A stretch of DNA of 64,000 nt from an uncultured Polaribacter sp. (GTDB lineage Bacteria > Bacteroidota > Bacteroidia > Flavobacteriales > Flavobacteriaceae): positions 1 to 64,000 of the forward strand of contig CAJQQH010000043.1 in the NCBI GenBank assembly GCA_905480405.1, in the 5' to 3' direction. Position 1 is the stretch's first letter. Each line of letters starts with the position of its first letter. Shown here piece by piece: positions 27,107 to 35,857 of this stretch. The notes under the pieces are model-generated. The model was given only the letters and a program-made list of their open reading frames with translations, was not told the DNA's origin and ran no database searches. The translations under genes were made by a program, and so were the position numbers.

Positions 27107-27150
27107 ATAAAAAACCGTTTAGAACAAGTTCTAAACGGTTTTTTATTTAT
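27107..27150. terminator. terminator at the end of the secA operon
   Basis: AAAACCGTTTAGAAC (27111-27125) pairs perfectly with GTTCTAAACGGTTTT (27128-27142), flanked by A- and T-runs so it can work on both strands. Its core is nearly the same as in the terminator at 60491-60521. Confidence 0.9.
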
Positions 27151-27169
27151 CAAATATATCAAAAAATCA

Positions 27170-27985
27170 TCAACTCCAGAATTTCCTCTGTTTGTTTAAT
27201 GCTGATTCCTCTTTTTTAAGGTTTTCTATTTCCTTTACAGACATAACCTTTAAAAAAGAAGGATGTTGTTCAATTGCAAATTCAATTTTAGTAATGATAT
27301 CTGCTATTTCTTCATTTTCATAATCTATATCTAACGGCTCTTTTATAACCATAGATTGTAATACATTTCTTTTTTTAATACTTAAACCTTTTTTATCAAA
27401 AGAACGTCTAAAGCCATCAATAACAATTGGTACAACAACAGGCTTAAAAGTTTTAATAATATGAGCTGTTCCTCTTCTAATAGGCTTAAAAGGCGTAGTT
27501 GTTCCTTGCGGAAACGTAATAACCCAACCATCATCTATAGCTTTACCAATATTAGAAATATCAGAATTTTTAACTTGTCTTTTTACATCTTTACCAGCAC
27601 TTCTCCAAGTTCTATCAATAGAAACTGAACCAGCATAAGCAAATATTTTAGGCAAAATACCAGATTTCATAGTCTCACCTGCAGCAACAAAATAGATATT
27701 TAATTTTGGATGCCAAATATATCCTACATTTTTAAGCGTATCATCTCTCCCTTTTAAAGCTGCATTAAAAACATGAAACATTGCAGCAACGTCTGCAAAG
27801 TAAGTTTGATGATTTGAAATAAATAAAACACCACTATCTGGTAAATTTCTTAAAATTTCTGAACCTTCAATCTGTAAACTATTAAATTTGCGATATCTAC
27901 CGTGAGAAACTAGACCGAATATTCGTATAATTATCTTTTTTAAAAATAATATATGACCAAAAGGATTCCTTTTAAATAAAGACAT
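27170..27985 (-). CDS. 1-acyl-glycerol-3-phosphate acyltransferase-like (PlsC family)
   Basis: Lysophospholipid acyltransferase domain. ATG at 27985 (MSLFKRNPFGHILFLKK) is preferred to a TTG 11 codons upstream (28018). The hydrophobic N-terminus (about 10-25) suggests membrane association. Motif I reads NHQTYFAD, with five residues between His and Asp instead of the usual four, and motif III reads FPQGTT instead of FPEGTR. Arg in the SIDR-type motif II remains. It may be a divergent, lineage-specific acyltransferase; acceptor unknown. Confidence 0.8.
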   Translation of the reverse strand: MSLFKRNPFGHILFLKKIIIRIFGLVSHGRYRKFNSLQIEGSEILRNLPDSGVLFISNHQTYFADVAAMFHVFNAALKGRDDTLKNVGYIWHPKLNIYFVAAGETMKSGILPKIFAYAGSVSIDRTWRSAGKDVKRQVKNSDISNIGKAIDDGWVITFPQGTTTPFKPIRRGTAHIIKTFKPVVVPIVIDGFRRSFDKKGLSIKKRNVLQSMVIKEPLDIDYENEEIADIITKIEFAIEQHPSFLKVMSVKEIENLKKEESALNKQRKFWS

Positions 27986-28043
27986 TAATACTAATTTTTT
28001 TCTTGGTTTATGTAACAAAATTACAAAACAATTTAAGAACTTA

Positions 28044-28670
28044 CTACTTTAGAAGTTCTTTAATTTCTGAAAGCATCATTCCTGTTGCACCCCAAACAAT
28101 ATGATTGTTAATTTTAAAACACGGAACATCTACTTTTTTCATGTAAGAAGTACTTAAACTTACAGATGTGATATTATTTTCATCTAACAAATCACTTACT
28201 AAAACCTCTATTTCAGAATCAACTTCATAATTTAAAATTAGCTTCGGTTTCTTTTCCATAAAACCTAAAAAAGGAGTTGCTAAAAAATTACTTGGCGGAA
28301 TATAAACATCTGTTAACTCTCTAATAATTTCTATTGATGAAGAAAAAACACCTATCTCTTCTTCGGTTTCTCTTAAAGCAGTTTCTTGTAAATTTAAATC
28401 TGATTCTTCAATTTTTCCTCCTGGAAAACTTATTTGTGCAGAATGTGCTCCTTTATAACTTGCTCTCTTAGTTAATAAAAAACAGGTTTCATTTTCTTTA
28501 TTAGGATAAAATAATGCTAAAACAGCAGCTTTTTTAGGATTATTTGCAGCTATTTTATCTTGATCATATTTTAACCGAAGTTTTGGAGCCATTTTAAATT
28601 GAGCCTCTAAACCTCCAAGTTTATCATTTTTAAAAGAGTCAATTCTATTTGTAAAGTCTTTAAAATCCAT
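28044..28670 (-). CDS. CoA pyrophosphatase, NUDIX family
   Basis: Hydrolyses CoA to phosphopantetheine and 3',5'-ADP. The Nudix box is at about residues 84-108 (GGKIEESD ... ALRETEEEIGV), preceded by the CoA-specific segment LLTKRASYKGAHSAQISFP. 208 aa. It starts 95 bp from a divergent small membrane protein gene. The acyltransferase gene lies 26 bp downstream on the same strand, so the two may be an operon linking CoA and lipid metabolism. Confidence 0.9.
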   Translation of the reverse strand: MDFKDFTNRIDSFKNDKLGGLEAQFKMAPKLRLKYDQDKIAANNPKKAAVLALFYPNKENETCFLLTKRASYKGAHSAQISFPGGKIEESDLNLQETALRETEEEIGVFSSSIEIIRELTDVYIPPSNFLATPFLGFMEKKPKLILNYEVDSEIEVLVSDLLDENNITSVSLSTSYMKKVDVPCFKINNHIVWGATGMMLSEIKELLK

Positions 28671-28764
28671 TTTGAATAGTTACTTTTAACAAACTTATCA
28701 TTTTCTAGTACAAATAAATATTTTTTGGCAAGAATTTTGATTTATATGAAACAAATAAAATAAT

Positions 28765-29046
28765 ATGAATAAAAAATACAAGAAACTAATAGCTAGTATT
28801 ATCTTGGATGTAATAGGTTTTTTTACAATTATTCCTTTAGATATTGTTTGGGCTCCTATTTCTGGTTATTTAATGACTAAAATGTACAAAGGAAATAAAG
28901 GTAAAATTGCAGGTATTGTGAGTTTCTTAGAAGAAATTATTCCTTTTGCAGATATAATTCCAACATTTACTATTATGTGGTTATACACATACGTATTCGA
29001 TAAAGAAAAAAACTCTAAAGATGATGAAATAGTTATTGAAGCTTAG
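28765..29046 (+). CDS. small membrane protein, unknown
   Basis: 93 aa, unrecognised. Hydrophobic stretches at about 8-35 and 55-78 with a basic turn between (KMYKGNKGK), then a charged tail (DKEKNSKDDEIVIEA). Its stop codon overlaps the stop codon of the convergent gene on the minus strand (29043-29046), with no terminator between. Confidence 0.6.
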   Translation: MNKKYKKLIASIILDVIGFFTIIPLDIVWAPISGYLMTKMYKGNKGKIAGIVSFLEEIIPFADIIPTFTIMWLYTYVFDKEKNSKDDEIVIEA

Positions 29047-29354
29047 TTTTCGTCTTTAAACAAAAACCCCAAACCTAACCTGCCTAAAAACTTTTTTTCA
29101 AAAGCCCAGAAGAACTTAAACTGCCCAAATAACCAGCCTACAATTGGTAATGTAAGTTGATAAATTGGAAATATTAATAGTATTCTTAAAGGCCAATAAA
29201 TCCAAGCAGAAATAGTTGCTGGGGATAGTCCTAAAAAACTAGTTATAGGTTTTGCTACCCAAGCAGCAAAAGAACCATTAATTGCAAAGACAATAAAGAT
29301 TGCAACCACAGACCAATTATTATCTATATTCCAACGTTTTTTTAATTTTTCCAT
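29043..29354 (-). CDS. DUF6787-like small membrane protein
   Basis: 103 aa with two or three hydrophobic segments (about 14-35, 44-65, 70-85) and a conserved-looking Trp/Pro-rich core (ISAWIYWPLRILLIFPIYQL). Matches my memory of DUF6787, a small protein often next to lgt in Flavobacteriaceae. It begins 8 bp after the lgt stop, so probably in the same operon. Function unknown. Confidence 0.6.
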   Translation of the reverse strand: MEKLKKRWNIDNNWSVVAIFIVFAINGSFAAWVAKPITSFLGLSPATISAWIYWPLRILLIFPIYQLTLPIVGWLFGQFKFFWAFEKKFLGRLGLGFLFKDEN

Positions 29355-29361
29355 GGTAATT

Positions 29362-30189
29362 TTAAGCCTTTTTTGTTTTTCTAAACATTAAATACAATCC
29401 TATTAAAACTAAGGGAATACTTAAAATTTGACCAGTATTTAAAGAGTTTAACACCCAATCTTCTCTCCCTTCTACTTGTGCTTCTTTTAAAAACTCTATA
29501 AAAAACCTTAAAGACCACAAAACAGCCATAAATAAACCAAACAAGAATCCTTCTTGTTGTTTTTTCTCTGTTTTCCAATATAAATACCACATAACAAAAA
29601 ATAGTGCTAGATAGCTAAAAGCTTCATATAATTGTGTCGGATGTCTTGCTGTTGTTTCTCCTGCAGCTTTAAAAATTACTCCAAAGTTTGAACCTGTTTC
29701 TTTTCCATAAATCTCAGAATTAAAAAAGTTTCCGGTTCTAATAAAGAAACCTGCCAAAGCAACCATAATTCCCAATCTATCTAAAATAAACAACCAAGAC
29801 TTTTTTAAATGCTTCTTAGCATAAAAGTACATCGTTAAAATAATACCAATTGCAGCTCCATGACTTGCAAAACCGGTAAAACCTGTAAATTTCCATGTAC
29901 CATTAACTTGCTTAAATGGTAGTATAATTTCTAATAAATGATTCTGATAATAATCCCAACTATAAAAGAATACATCTCCTAAACGCATACCAACTAGCAT
30001 TGATATAAACGTATACATAAATAATGTATCTAATTTTTCGACAGGAATTTCGTCTTTAATATAAATTTTCTTCATTAAATGTAACCCTAACAAAAAGGCA
30101 GCTACAAACATTAAACTATACCAACGAACTACAAAAAAACCTAAATCAATACCTAATGAAGGATCCCAATCTACTGATAAAAAACTCAT
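29362..30189 (-). CDS. lgt: prolipoprotein diacylglyceryl transferase
   Basis: Transfers diacylglycerol from phosphatidylglycerol to the lipobox Cys of prolipoproteins. About seven membrane helices; 275 aa. The Lgt signature RTGNFFNSEIYGKET (about 150-165) is present, as is the HPTQLYE block and R in VRWYSLMF near the N-terminus. It follows yidD and cysS on the same strand. The many lipoproteins in this window depend on it. Confidence 0.95.
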   Translation of the reverse strand: MSFLSVDWDPSLGIDLGFFVVRWYSLMFVAAFLLGLHLMKKIYIKDEIPVEKLDTLFMYTFISMLVGMRLGDVFFYSWDYYQNHLLEIILPFKQVNGTWKFTGFTGFASHGAAIGIILTMYFYAKKHLKKSWLFILDRLGIMVALAGFFIRTGNFFNSEIYGKETGSNFGVIFKAAGETTARHPTQLYEAFSYLALFFVMWYLYWKTEKKQQEGFLFGLFMAVLWSLRFFIEFLKEAQVEGREDWVLNSLNTGQILSIPLVLIGLYLMFRKTKKA

Positions 30190-30270
30190 ATTTCTTTCTT
30201 AAAAAATTAAAAGATTAAATTATTAAAAAACTCTTTTTTGAAGCTTTTAATTCTTCAACTTTAAATATTA

Positions 30271-30504
30271 TTACTCTTTTTTTTCCGGAACAGGATCATA
30301 ACCCGTTCCTCCCCAAGGATGGCAACTAAATATTCTTTTAATTGCTAACCAGCCTCCAGTAAACAAACCATGCTTTTGTAAAGCCTCAACAGTGTAATGA
30401 GAACAGGTTGGAGAATACCTACAAGTAGCTGGCGTATATGGTGAAATTGCTGTTTGATAAAAACGAACAAGCAATATAAATGGATATGATAGTATTTTTT
30501 TCAA
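30271..30504 (-). CDS. yidD: membrane protein insertion efficiency factor YidD
   Basis: 77-aa YidD/UPF0161 protein, which assists YidC. Characteristic Cys pattern: [20 protein letters not shown], then [20 protein letters not shown] and GGTGYDPVP. It starts one base after the cysS stop codon and so is co-transcribed; lgt follows 81 bp downstream. Confidence 0.93.
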   Translation of the reverse strand: MKKILSYPFILLVRFYQTAISPYTPATCRYSPTCSHYTVEALQKHGLFTGGWLAIKRIFSCHPWGGTGYDPVPEKKE

Positions 30505-30505
30505 A

Positions 30506-31984
30506 TTATTTTATTGAAAAACTAGTACCATCCTTACCATCTTTTAACTGAATTCCTAACGCAATTAGTTCATCTCTTATTTGATCTGACAAAGCCCAGT
30601 CTTTATTTTCTCTTGCTTCTTTTCTTAACTTAATCAACAACTCTACTACTCCATTTATTTTTTCTGAATTGTCTTGAGAGTTTTCATTCATCAACCCTAA
30701 AACATCAAAAACAAATCCATTTAAAGTAGATTTAAGCTCTGTTAAATCTTCTGTTGTTAAACTTGCTTTTTGTTCTTTAATTTGATTGATAACTTTAACT
30801 GCTTCAAACAAATGAGATATTAAAATAGGTGTATTTAAATCATCGTTCATAGCAGCATAACAAGATTTTTTCCAATCTTTAACATCAAAAGTAGATGTTT
30901 TGCTAGCTTCAATTTTTTCTAAAAAGTTTACAGCTTCCATTAATTTAGCATGCCCTTTTTCTGAAGCTTCTAAGGCATCACCAGAAAAATCTAAAATACT
31001 TCTATAATTTGCTTGCATGTTAAAGAAACGAACTACACTTGCAGAAAAAGGTTTTGGTAAAATATTATTTTCTCCGGATAAAATTTCATTTGGTAAAATA
31101 AAGTTTCCTGTAGATTTTGCCATTCTCTGACCATTTAAAGAAAGCATATTAGTATGCATCCAATAATTTACAGGTTTTACACCACTACATGTTTTAGATT
31201 GTGCTATTTCACATTCGTGATGTGGAAATTTTAAATCCATACCGCCACCATGAATATCAAAACTTTCTCCTAAATATTTAGTACTCATAACAGAACATTC
31301 TAAATGCCAACCAGGAAAACCATCACTCCAAGGAGATGGCCAACGCATAATATGCTTTTCATCAGCTTTTTTCCAAAGTGCAAAGTCTTGCGGATTTTTC
31401 TTATCCGATTGCCCATCTAAAGTTCTTGTGTTACTTAATAAATCTTCTACTTTTCGGCCCGAAAGAATCCCGTAATTTTCATTTTTATTATACTCATGTA
31501 CATCAAAATAAACAGATCCATTTACTTCATAAGCAAAACCTTTATCCATGATTTCCTTAATCATTTCTATCTGCTCAACAATATGACCAGTTGCAGTTGG
31601 CTCTATACTTGGTGGTAAAAAATTGTAGTTTTTTAAAACATCATGAAAATCTACAGTATAACGCTGCACTACTTCCATAGGTTCAATTTGTTCTAAACGT
31701 GCTTTTCTAGCAATTTTATCTTCACCTTCATCTGCATCGTTTTCTAAATGACCTGCATCGGTAATATTACGCACATAACGTACTTTATAACCTAGATGTA
31801 GTAAATATCTATATACAACATCAAAAAACATAAAAGTTCTTACGTTCCCTAAATGTGCGTTACTATAAACCGTTGGTCCGCAAACGTACATACCTACGTA
31901 TCCGTCTGTTATGGGTTTAAAATCCTCTTTTGTTTTACTTAGAGAATTGTATATTTTAAGTTGATTTTCTTTGTAGAGTTCCAT
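30506..31984 (-). CDS. cysS: cysteinyl-tRNA synthetase
   Basis: Class I aminoacyl-tRNA synthetase charging tRNA-Cys. [19 protein letters not shown] (about 31-49) contains the zinc Cys and the HIGH-type motif (HLGN); the [11 protein letters not shown] block, the HHECEIAQS zinc ligands, and the KMSKS-type motif [10 protein letters not shown] follow. The C-terminal anticodon-binding region ends [15 protein letters not shown]. 492 aa, normal length. First gene of cysS-yidD-lgt-DUF6787. Confidence 0.97.
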   Translation of the reverse strand: MELYKENQLKIYNSLSKTKEDFKPITDGYVGMYVCGPTVYSNAHLGNVRTFMFFDVVYRYLLHLGYKVRYVRNITDAGHLENDADEGEDKIARKARLEQIEPMEVVQRYTVDFHDVLKNYNFLPPSIEPTATGHIVEQIEMIKEIMDKGFAYEVNGSVYFDVHEYNKNENYGILSGRKVEDLLSNTRTLDGQSDKKNPQDFALWKKADEKHIMRWPSPWSDGFPGWHLECSVMSTKYLGESFDIHGGGMDLKFPHHECEIAQSKTCSGVKPVNYWMHTNMLSLNGQRMAKSTGNFILPNEILSGENNILPKPFSASVVRFFNMQANYRSILDFSGDALEASEKGHAKLMEAVNFLEKIEASKTSTFDVKDWKKSCYAAMNDDLNTPILISHLFEAVKVINQIKEQKASLTTEDLTELKSTLNGFVFDVLGLMNENSQDNSEKINGVVELLIKLRKEARENKDWALSDQIRDELIALGIQLKDGKDGTSFSIK

Positions 31985-32086
31985 TAAATAAGTGACAATT
32001 TACAATCGATAAATATAGGCACTTTCAAATGAATGACGAAATGGAATTTGTTAGAAGTTTGGTAAATTTAAAAGTAGTTTTACGAT

Positions 32087-33487
32087 CTATAAGTTTTCTT
32101 TAATAATTTTTAGTTTACTATGTTTTCCTTCGATATTAATTGTATTATTATTATTTGATGCATTAATAAAACCATTAAATATTGTAGCCTTCTTGTTATT
32201 TATATGTTTATTAGAAACCTCAAGACTTGTAGCCGAAAAATTAAGTTTACTTTTTAAGTTAGATACATTTAATTCAGCTTCAGAATTATCTAGCATCAAA
32301 GTAAAAGTTTGGTAGTTAGAAATTACATTCTGAATAATCAACTCACCAAATCTATCAGATATCTCTACATTTTGATTTACCTTAACAATATTTACTCCAG
32401 AAGAATTATTAGACAATTTAGTATTTGTAATCGATGCTATTTTAGCATCGATTACATTATTTAAAAATAAATTACTTTTACTTAGATTATTAATTGAAAC
32501 CGGAGAATAATTAATAGTTAACTTACCTCCATTTAAACTGTTTGCATTAAAAGTTCCATAATTAACATTACCAGATGCCACTGTATTTGGTAACTTAACC
32601 TTACAATGACGTGTATTTAAGTCGAATGTTGCATTACTTGGGACTTTGATTTCTAATCTCTTTTTAATTTTAACTTTCTTACCATCAATTATTAAATTGT
32701 TAGAATCTGAAGAAAAACTTAACTTTAATTTATGTAGTTCTTCTTTCGCTTTTAAAAGTTCTTCTCTAATTTTTTCTTTATCAACTTTCTTTATTTCTAA
32801 TTTAGCTTTCAATAATTCTTTTTTCATTTGTTTTTTAGACTCAGCAAACTCTTTTTTCATTTTTGCTTTATCAATAGTCATTCTTTTTTTTAATTCTTTA
32901 TATTTTTTAGTTTTCTTAAATGCTTCCCAATCCTTTTTAGAATTAATATTCACATTCGTATCTCCATCATTCCATTGAAATGAGTAATTACCATCTTTTC
33001 CAACTATTTCATCTAAATCATCCATCCCTTCTAAAATACCATTTAAATCAAAATCGAAATCAAAATTCATTTCTGGTAAAACAATTGCATCAATAGTTGG
33101 AAAAATAATAGAATCTAGTTCTGGTATTTGAATATCCATATTATTAAAAACTAAAAAATCATTTTTAAATAGAGATGAACTATTTCCTTTAGAAGTTATT
33201 TGTACTTTATTCTTATTTCCTAAAGCTTCAAAATTCCAGTTTTTAAAATACTTTTCAGCTTCTTCCTTAGAAACTCCCTCAACTTCTATAAAAGCCGTTA
33301 TTGCTACTTCATTTTTATTCCAAGTTGTAACATTAATATCTGTATTAGATGCATTAATAGCAACTTCTACATTTTTATTTACTTTAAAATTTTCTGTATA
33401 TTTTTTATCAAATTTTTGTCCATACGTTGTACCTAAAATACAGATGGCAAAAATTGAGAAAATAGATTTATATAATTTGAGTTTCAT
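32087..33487 (-). CDS. DUF4097-like exported protein with a charged coiled coil (operon 2)
   Basis: 466 aa, signal peptide at residues 1-23 (ending TTYGQK). The N-terminal part resembles the start of the operon 1 protein (NVEVAINASNTDINVTTWNK vs SVDNRYGNLNITTWDK). From about residue 190 to 255 there is a Lys/Glu-rich helical stretch (KKTKKYKELKKRMTIDKAKM, then KEELHKLKLS). The C-terminal 200 residues form beta-solenoid-like repeats ending HSKLKIIKENL. The coiled coil is absent in operon 1. The start overlaps the upstream anti-sigma-like gene by 20 bp. Confidence 0.65.
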   Translation of the reverse strand: MKLKLYKSIFSIFAICILGTTYGQKFDKKYTENFKVNKNVEVAINASNTDINVTTWNKNEVAITAFIEVEGVSKEEAEKYFKNWNFEALGNKNKVQITSKGNSSSLFKNDFLVFNNMDIQIPELDSIIFPTIDAIVLPEMNFDFDFDLNGILEGMDDLDEIVGKDGNYSFQWNDGDTNVNINSKKDWEAFKKTKKYKELKKRMTIDKAKMKKEFAESKKQMKKELLKAKLEIKKVDKEKIREELLKAKEELHKLKLSFSSDSNNLIIDGKKVKIKKRLEIKVPSNATFDLNTRHCKVKLPNTVASGNVNYGTFNANSLNGGKLTINYSPVSINNLSKSNLFLNNVIDAKIASITNTKLSNNSSGVNIVKVNQNVEISDRFGELIIQNVISNYQTFTLMLDNSEAELNVSNLKSKLNFSATSLEVSNKHINNKKATIFNGFINASNNNNTINIEGKHSKLKIIKENL

Positions 33488-34031
33488 TTTGTTTTGTTTT
33501 TAAATTTTTAAGTTCTTTTAACTGTTTTTTCAACCGTTGCAACAGTTGTAAACGTAATTGTAAATTACGTATCAATGCATCTATAGTAACATCATTAACT
33601 CCATTTGTATTGAGCTCTTTTGTTAATGATTTATATTCTTTTGTTAATTCGGCAATCTTTAATAAATAACCATCTACAATATCTTTGTGTTTATCAGATA
33701 AATCTAATTCACTAATTTCTAGATTAATACTATTTGTATAATAAGTTTCTATGGTATTAAATTCTGGTGATATATTTCCTAAAGTTATCTCTTTGCTCTT
33801 TTTTATTGACGGAACTTCGCCTAATATTTTTGAAGGATAAAATTTAATACCTAAACTAACTAACAACAATATTGATGCTGCAATAGACAGCCATTTAAAA
33901 TTTTTCTTTTGAGATTTTTGTTGATGTAACTCTGACTGTAATAATGCTTCAAACTTAGTTGCATGATTTGTAGATAATTCAACATTTTTATCTTTGTATT
34001 CTTTTAATTTCTCTCTAATATCCTTCTGCAT
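33468..34031 (-). CDS. putative membrane anti-sigma factor (operon 2)
   Basis: 187 aa. Cytoplasmic N-terminus (about 1-42), one membrane segment (FKWLSIAASILLLVSLGIKF, about 45-64), periplasmic helical tail (about 75-187) with a coiled-coil-like end (RNLQLRLQLLQRLKKQLKEL). Same plan as the gene at 9194-9718, including the FKWLS(I/V)AAS entry into the membrane and the ISP motif (GNISPEFNTIETYY vs DISPKMKEVQNYF). It overlaps the sigma gene by 17 bp and the next gene by 20 bp. Confidence 0.7.
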   Translation of the reverse strand: MQKDIREKLKEYKDKNVELSTNHATKFEALLQSELHQQKSQKKNFKWLSIAASILLLVSLGIKFYPSKILGEVPSIKKSKEITLGNISPEFNTIETYYTNSINLEISELDLSDKHKDIVDGYLLKIAELTKEYKSLTKELNTNGVNDVTIDALIRNLQLRLQLLQRLKKQLKELKNLKTKQNETQII

Positions 34032-34572
34032 AACTCGTGTTTTTTAACCGTTCTTTCAATACTTTTTTACCTCTTAACAAATGTGTTCGAGATGTATTTG
34101 TGGTAATATTCAAAATTTCTGATATTTCTTGATGATCATACCCTTCTAACAAATACATTGTTAACACCAACCTATACTTTTCTTTTAATTTATTTATTTC
34201 TTCTAAAATTAAATCGACTGAAGTATCACTTTCAACTTTCCATTCATCTTCTTCTGTATTTGCAATTACTTCTTCATTTATAGAAACCAATTCTAATTTA
34301 TTTTTCTTTAATTGATCTATACTTTGGTTAATAACAATTCTTTTTAACCAAGCTCCAAAAGCAACTTCATTTTTATAATTTTTAATATTTTTAAACGCTT
34401 TAATAAAAGCATCTTGCATAACATCCTCTGCTATAAAGGTATCTTTAACATACCTAAATGCGACTAAAAACATAGCTTTACAATACAAATTATACAATTG
34501 CATTTGTGCTTTTGCATTGTTGTTTTTGCATTGATCAATGATAGGTTGATGTAGTTGTTTGGTTGATTTCAT
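34015..34572 (-). CDS. ECF-type RNA polymerase sigma factor (operon 2)
   Basis: 185 aa, ATG start. Region 2: DTFIAEDVMQDAFIKAFKNI and FGAWLKRIVINQSIDQLKKN. Region 4: LLEGYDHQEISEILNITTNT followed by SRTHLLRGKKVLKERL. Clear paralogue of the sigma factor at 8638-9204 (shared FGAWLKRIVIN, QLKKN, EGYD.EEI pattern), with an operon of the same order. Divergent from meaB with a 92-bp intergenic region. Confidence 0.92.
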   Translation of the reverse strand: MKSTKQLHQPIIDQCKNNNAKAQMQLYNLYCKAMFLVAFRYVKDTFIAEDVMQDAFIKAFKNIKNYKNEVAFGAWLKRIVINQSIDQLKKNKLELVSINEEVIANTEEDEWKVESDTSVDLILEEINKLKEKYRLVLTMYLLEGYDHQEISEILNITTNTSRTHLLRGKKVLKERLKNTSYAEGY

Positions 34573-34613
34573 TGAAACTTTCTTACTCTAAAGACGATAC
34601 ATTTTTTGCTGTG

Positions 34614-34642
34614 TTGCAAAATTTATAAATTAATTATCTTTA
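34614..34642 (+). promoter_or_regulatory. candidate promoter of meaB
   Basis: -33 TTG (34614-34616), 18-base spacer, -7 TATCTTTA (34635-34642, one mismatch to TAnnTTTG); ATG follows 22 bp later at 34665. Confidence 0.45.
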
Positions 34643-34664
34643 AATTTACATATTAACTTTTACA

Positions 34665-35732
34665 ATGGATAAAAAATCGTCTGCATTACATGAAAAAGAA
34701 GGAGTCTCTAAACCAGAAACAACCAACAAAACTAGTGCAGAAAAAATAAAATTTAATAGAGCTAAACAAAATTCTGTCAACGATTTTGTTACAAATATAT
34801 TAGATGGTAATATTACTTTTTTAAGTAGAGCAATTACATTAGTTGAAAGCACAAATGTAAAACATCAGCAAAAAGCAAATGAAATCTTAGATCGCTGCTT
34901 ACCCTATGCTAATAATTCTGTAAGAATTGGTATTACAGGAGTTCCTGGTGTTGGGAAAAGTACATTTATAGAATCTTTTGGAAAACACCTAACTTCTAAA
35001 GGTAAAAAAGTTGCTGTCTTAGCTGTTGACCCAAGTAGCTCTATAAACAAAGGTTCTATTTTAGGTGATAAAACTAGAATGGAAGAATTAGTTACTGATA
35101 AAAATGCTTTTATTAGACCTTCCCCTTCAGGTACTTCTTTAGGTGGTGTTGCGCAAAAAACACGTGAATCTATTATACTTTGTGAAGCAGCAGGTTTTGA
35201 GGTTATTATAATTGAAACTGTTGGTGTTGGTCAATCTGAAACTGTTGTACACTCTATGGTAGATTTCTTTTTGTTATTAAAACTTGCTGGAGCTGGTGAT
35301 GAATTGCAAGGTATTAAACGAGGAATTATAGAAATGGCAGATGCAATAGTAATTAACAAAGCTGATGGTGATAACGAGAAAAATGCTAAAATTGCCAAAG
35401 TTGAATTTAACAGAGCCTTACATTTATACCCTTTAAAAGAAAGTAAATGGCAACCAAAAGTTTTAACTGCAAGTGCTTTGCTTAATTTAGGAATTGAGAA
35501 AATTGATACAATGATTTCTGAATACATTTCTCTAACCAAAGGAAACAAATACTTCAACAACAAAAGAAACGAACAAAATAAATATTGGCTTTTATCAACT
35601 ATAGAACAACAATTAAAAGACAACTTTTACAACAATCCAAAAGTTAAAAACTCTTTAACCAAAGAAATTACAAATTTAGAAAACGGAAAAACAACTCCTT
35701 TTAATGCTGCTAAACGTTTGTTAGACTTGTAA
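34665..35732 (+). CDS. meaB: methylmalonyl-CoA mutase-associated GTPase MeaB
   Basis: G3E GTPase that protects and gates loading of adenosylcobalamin on methylmalonyl-CoA mutase. Walker A GVPGVGKST (about residues 89-97), VDPSSS-type segment after AVLAVDPSS, ETVGVGQSE (switch), NKADGDN (base recognition). 355 aa, with an N-terminal helical extension. No mutase genes nearby, but the PduO adenosyltransferase at 22434 supplies the cofactor. Confidence 0.94.
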   Translation: MDKKSSALHEKEGVSKPETTNKTSAEKIKFNRAKQNSVNDFVTNILDGNITFLSRAITLVESTNVKHQQKANEILDRCLPYANNSVRIGITGVPGVGKSTFIESFGKHLTSKGKKVAVLAVDPSSSINKGSILGDKTRMEELVTDKNAFIRPSPSGTSLGGVAQKTRESIILCEAAGFEVIIIETVGVGQSETVVHSMVDFFLLLKLAGAGDELQGIKRGIIEMADAIVINKADGDNEKNAKIAKVEFNRALHLYPLKESKWQPKVLTASALLNLGIEKIDTMISEYISLTKGNKYFNNKRNEQNKYWLLSTIEQQLKDNFYNNPKVKNSLTKEITNLENGKTTPFNAAKRLLDL

Positions 35733-35857
35733 TTTAACTTATTTTTAAACTTATAATAATGTATATTTAATAAAAATGCCTGTTACAATAAAGCAACAGA
35801 CATTTCATCCAACTAAAACTAACTAAACTATTTTTCCAATTTCTTTTTCATAATATT

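Noticed and set aside
35776-35803. Hairpin between meaB and the TonB receptor gene
   Set aside because: ATGCCTGTT / AACAGACAT has an internal mismatch and no proper U-tract on either strand; too weak to call a terminator.
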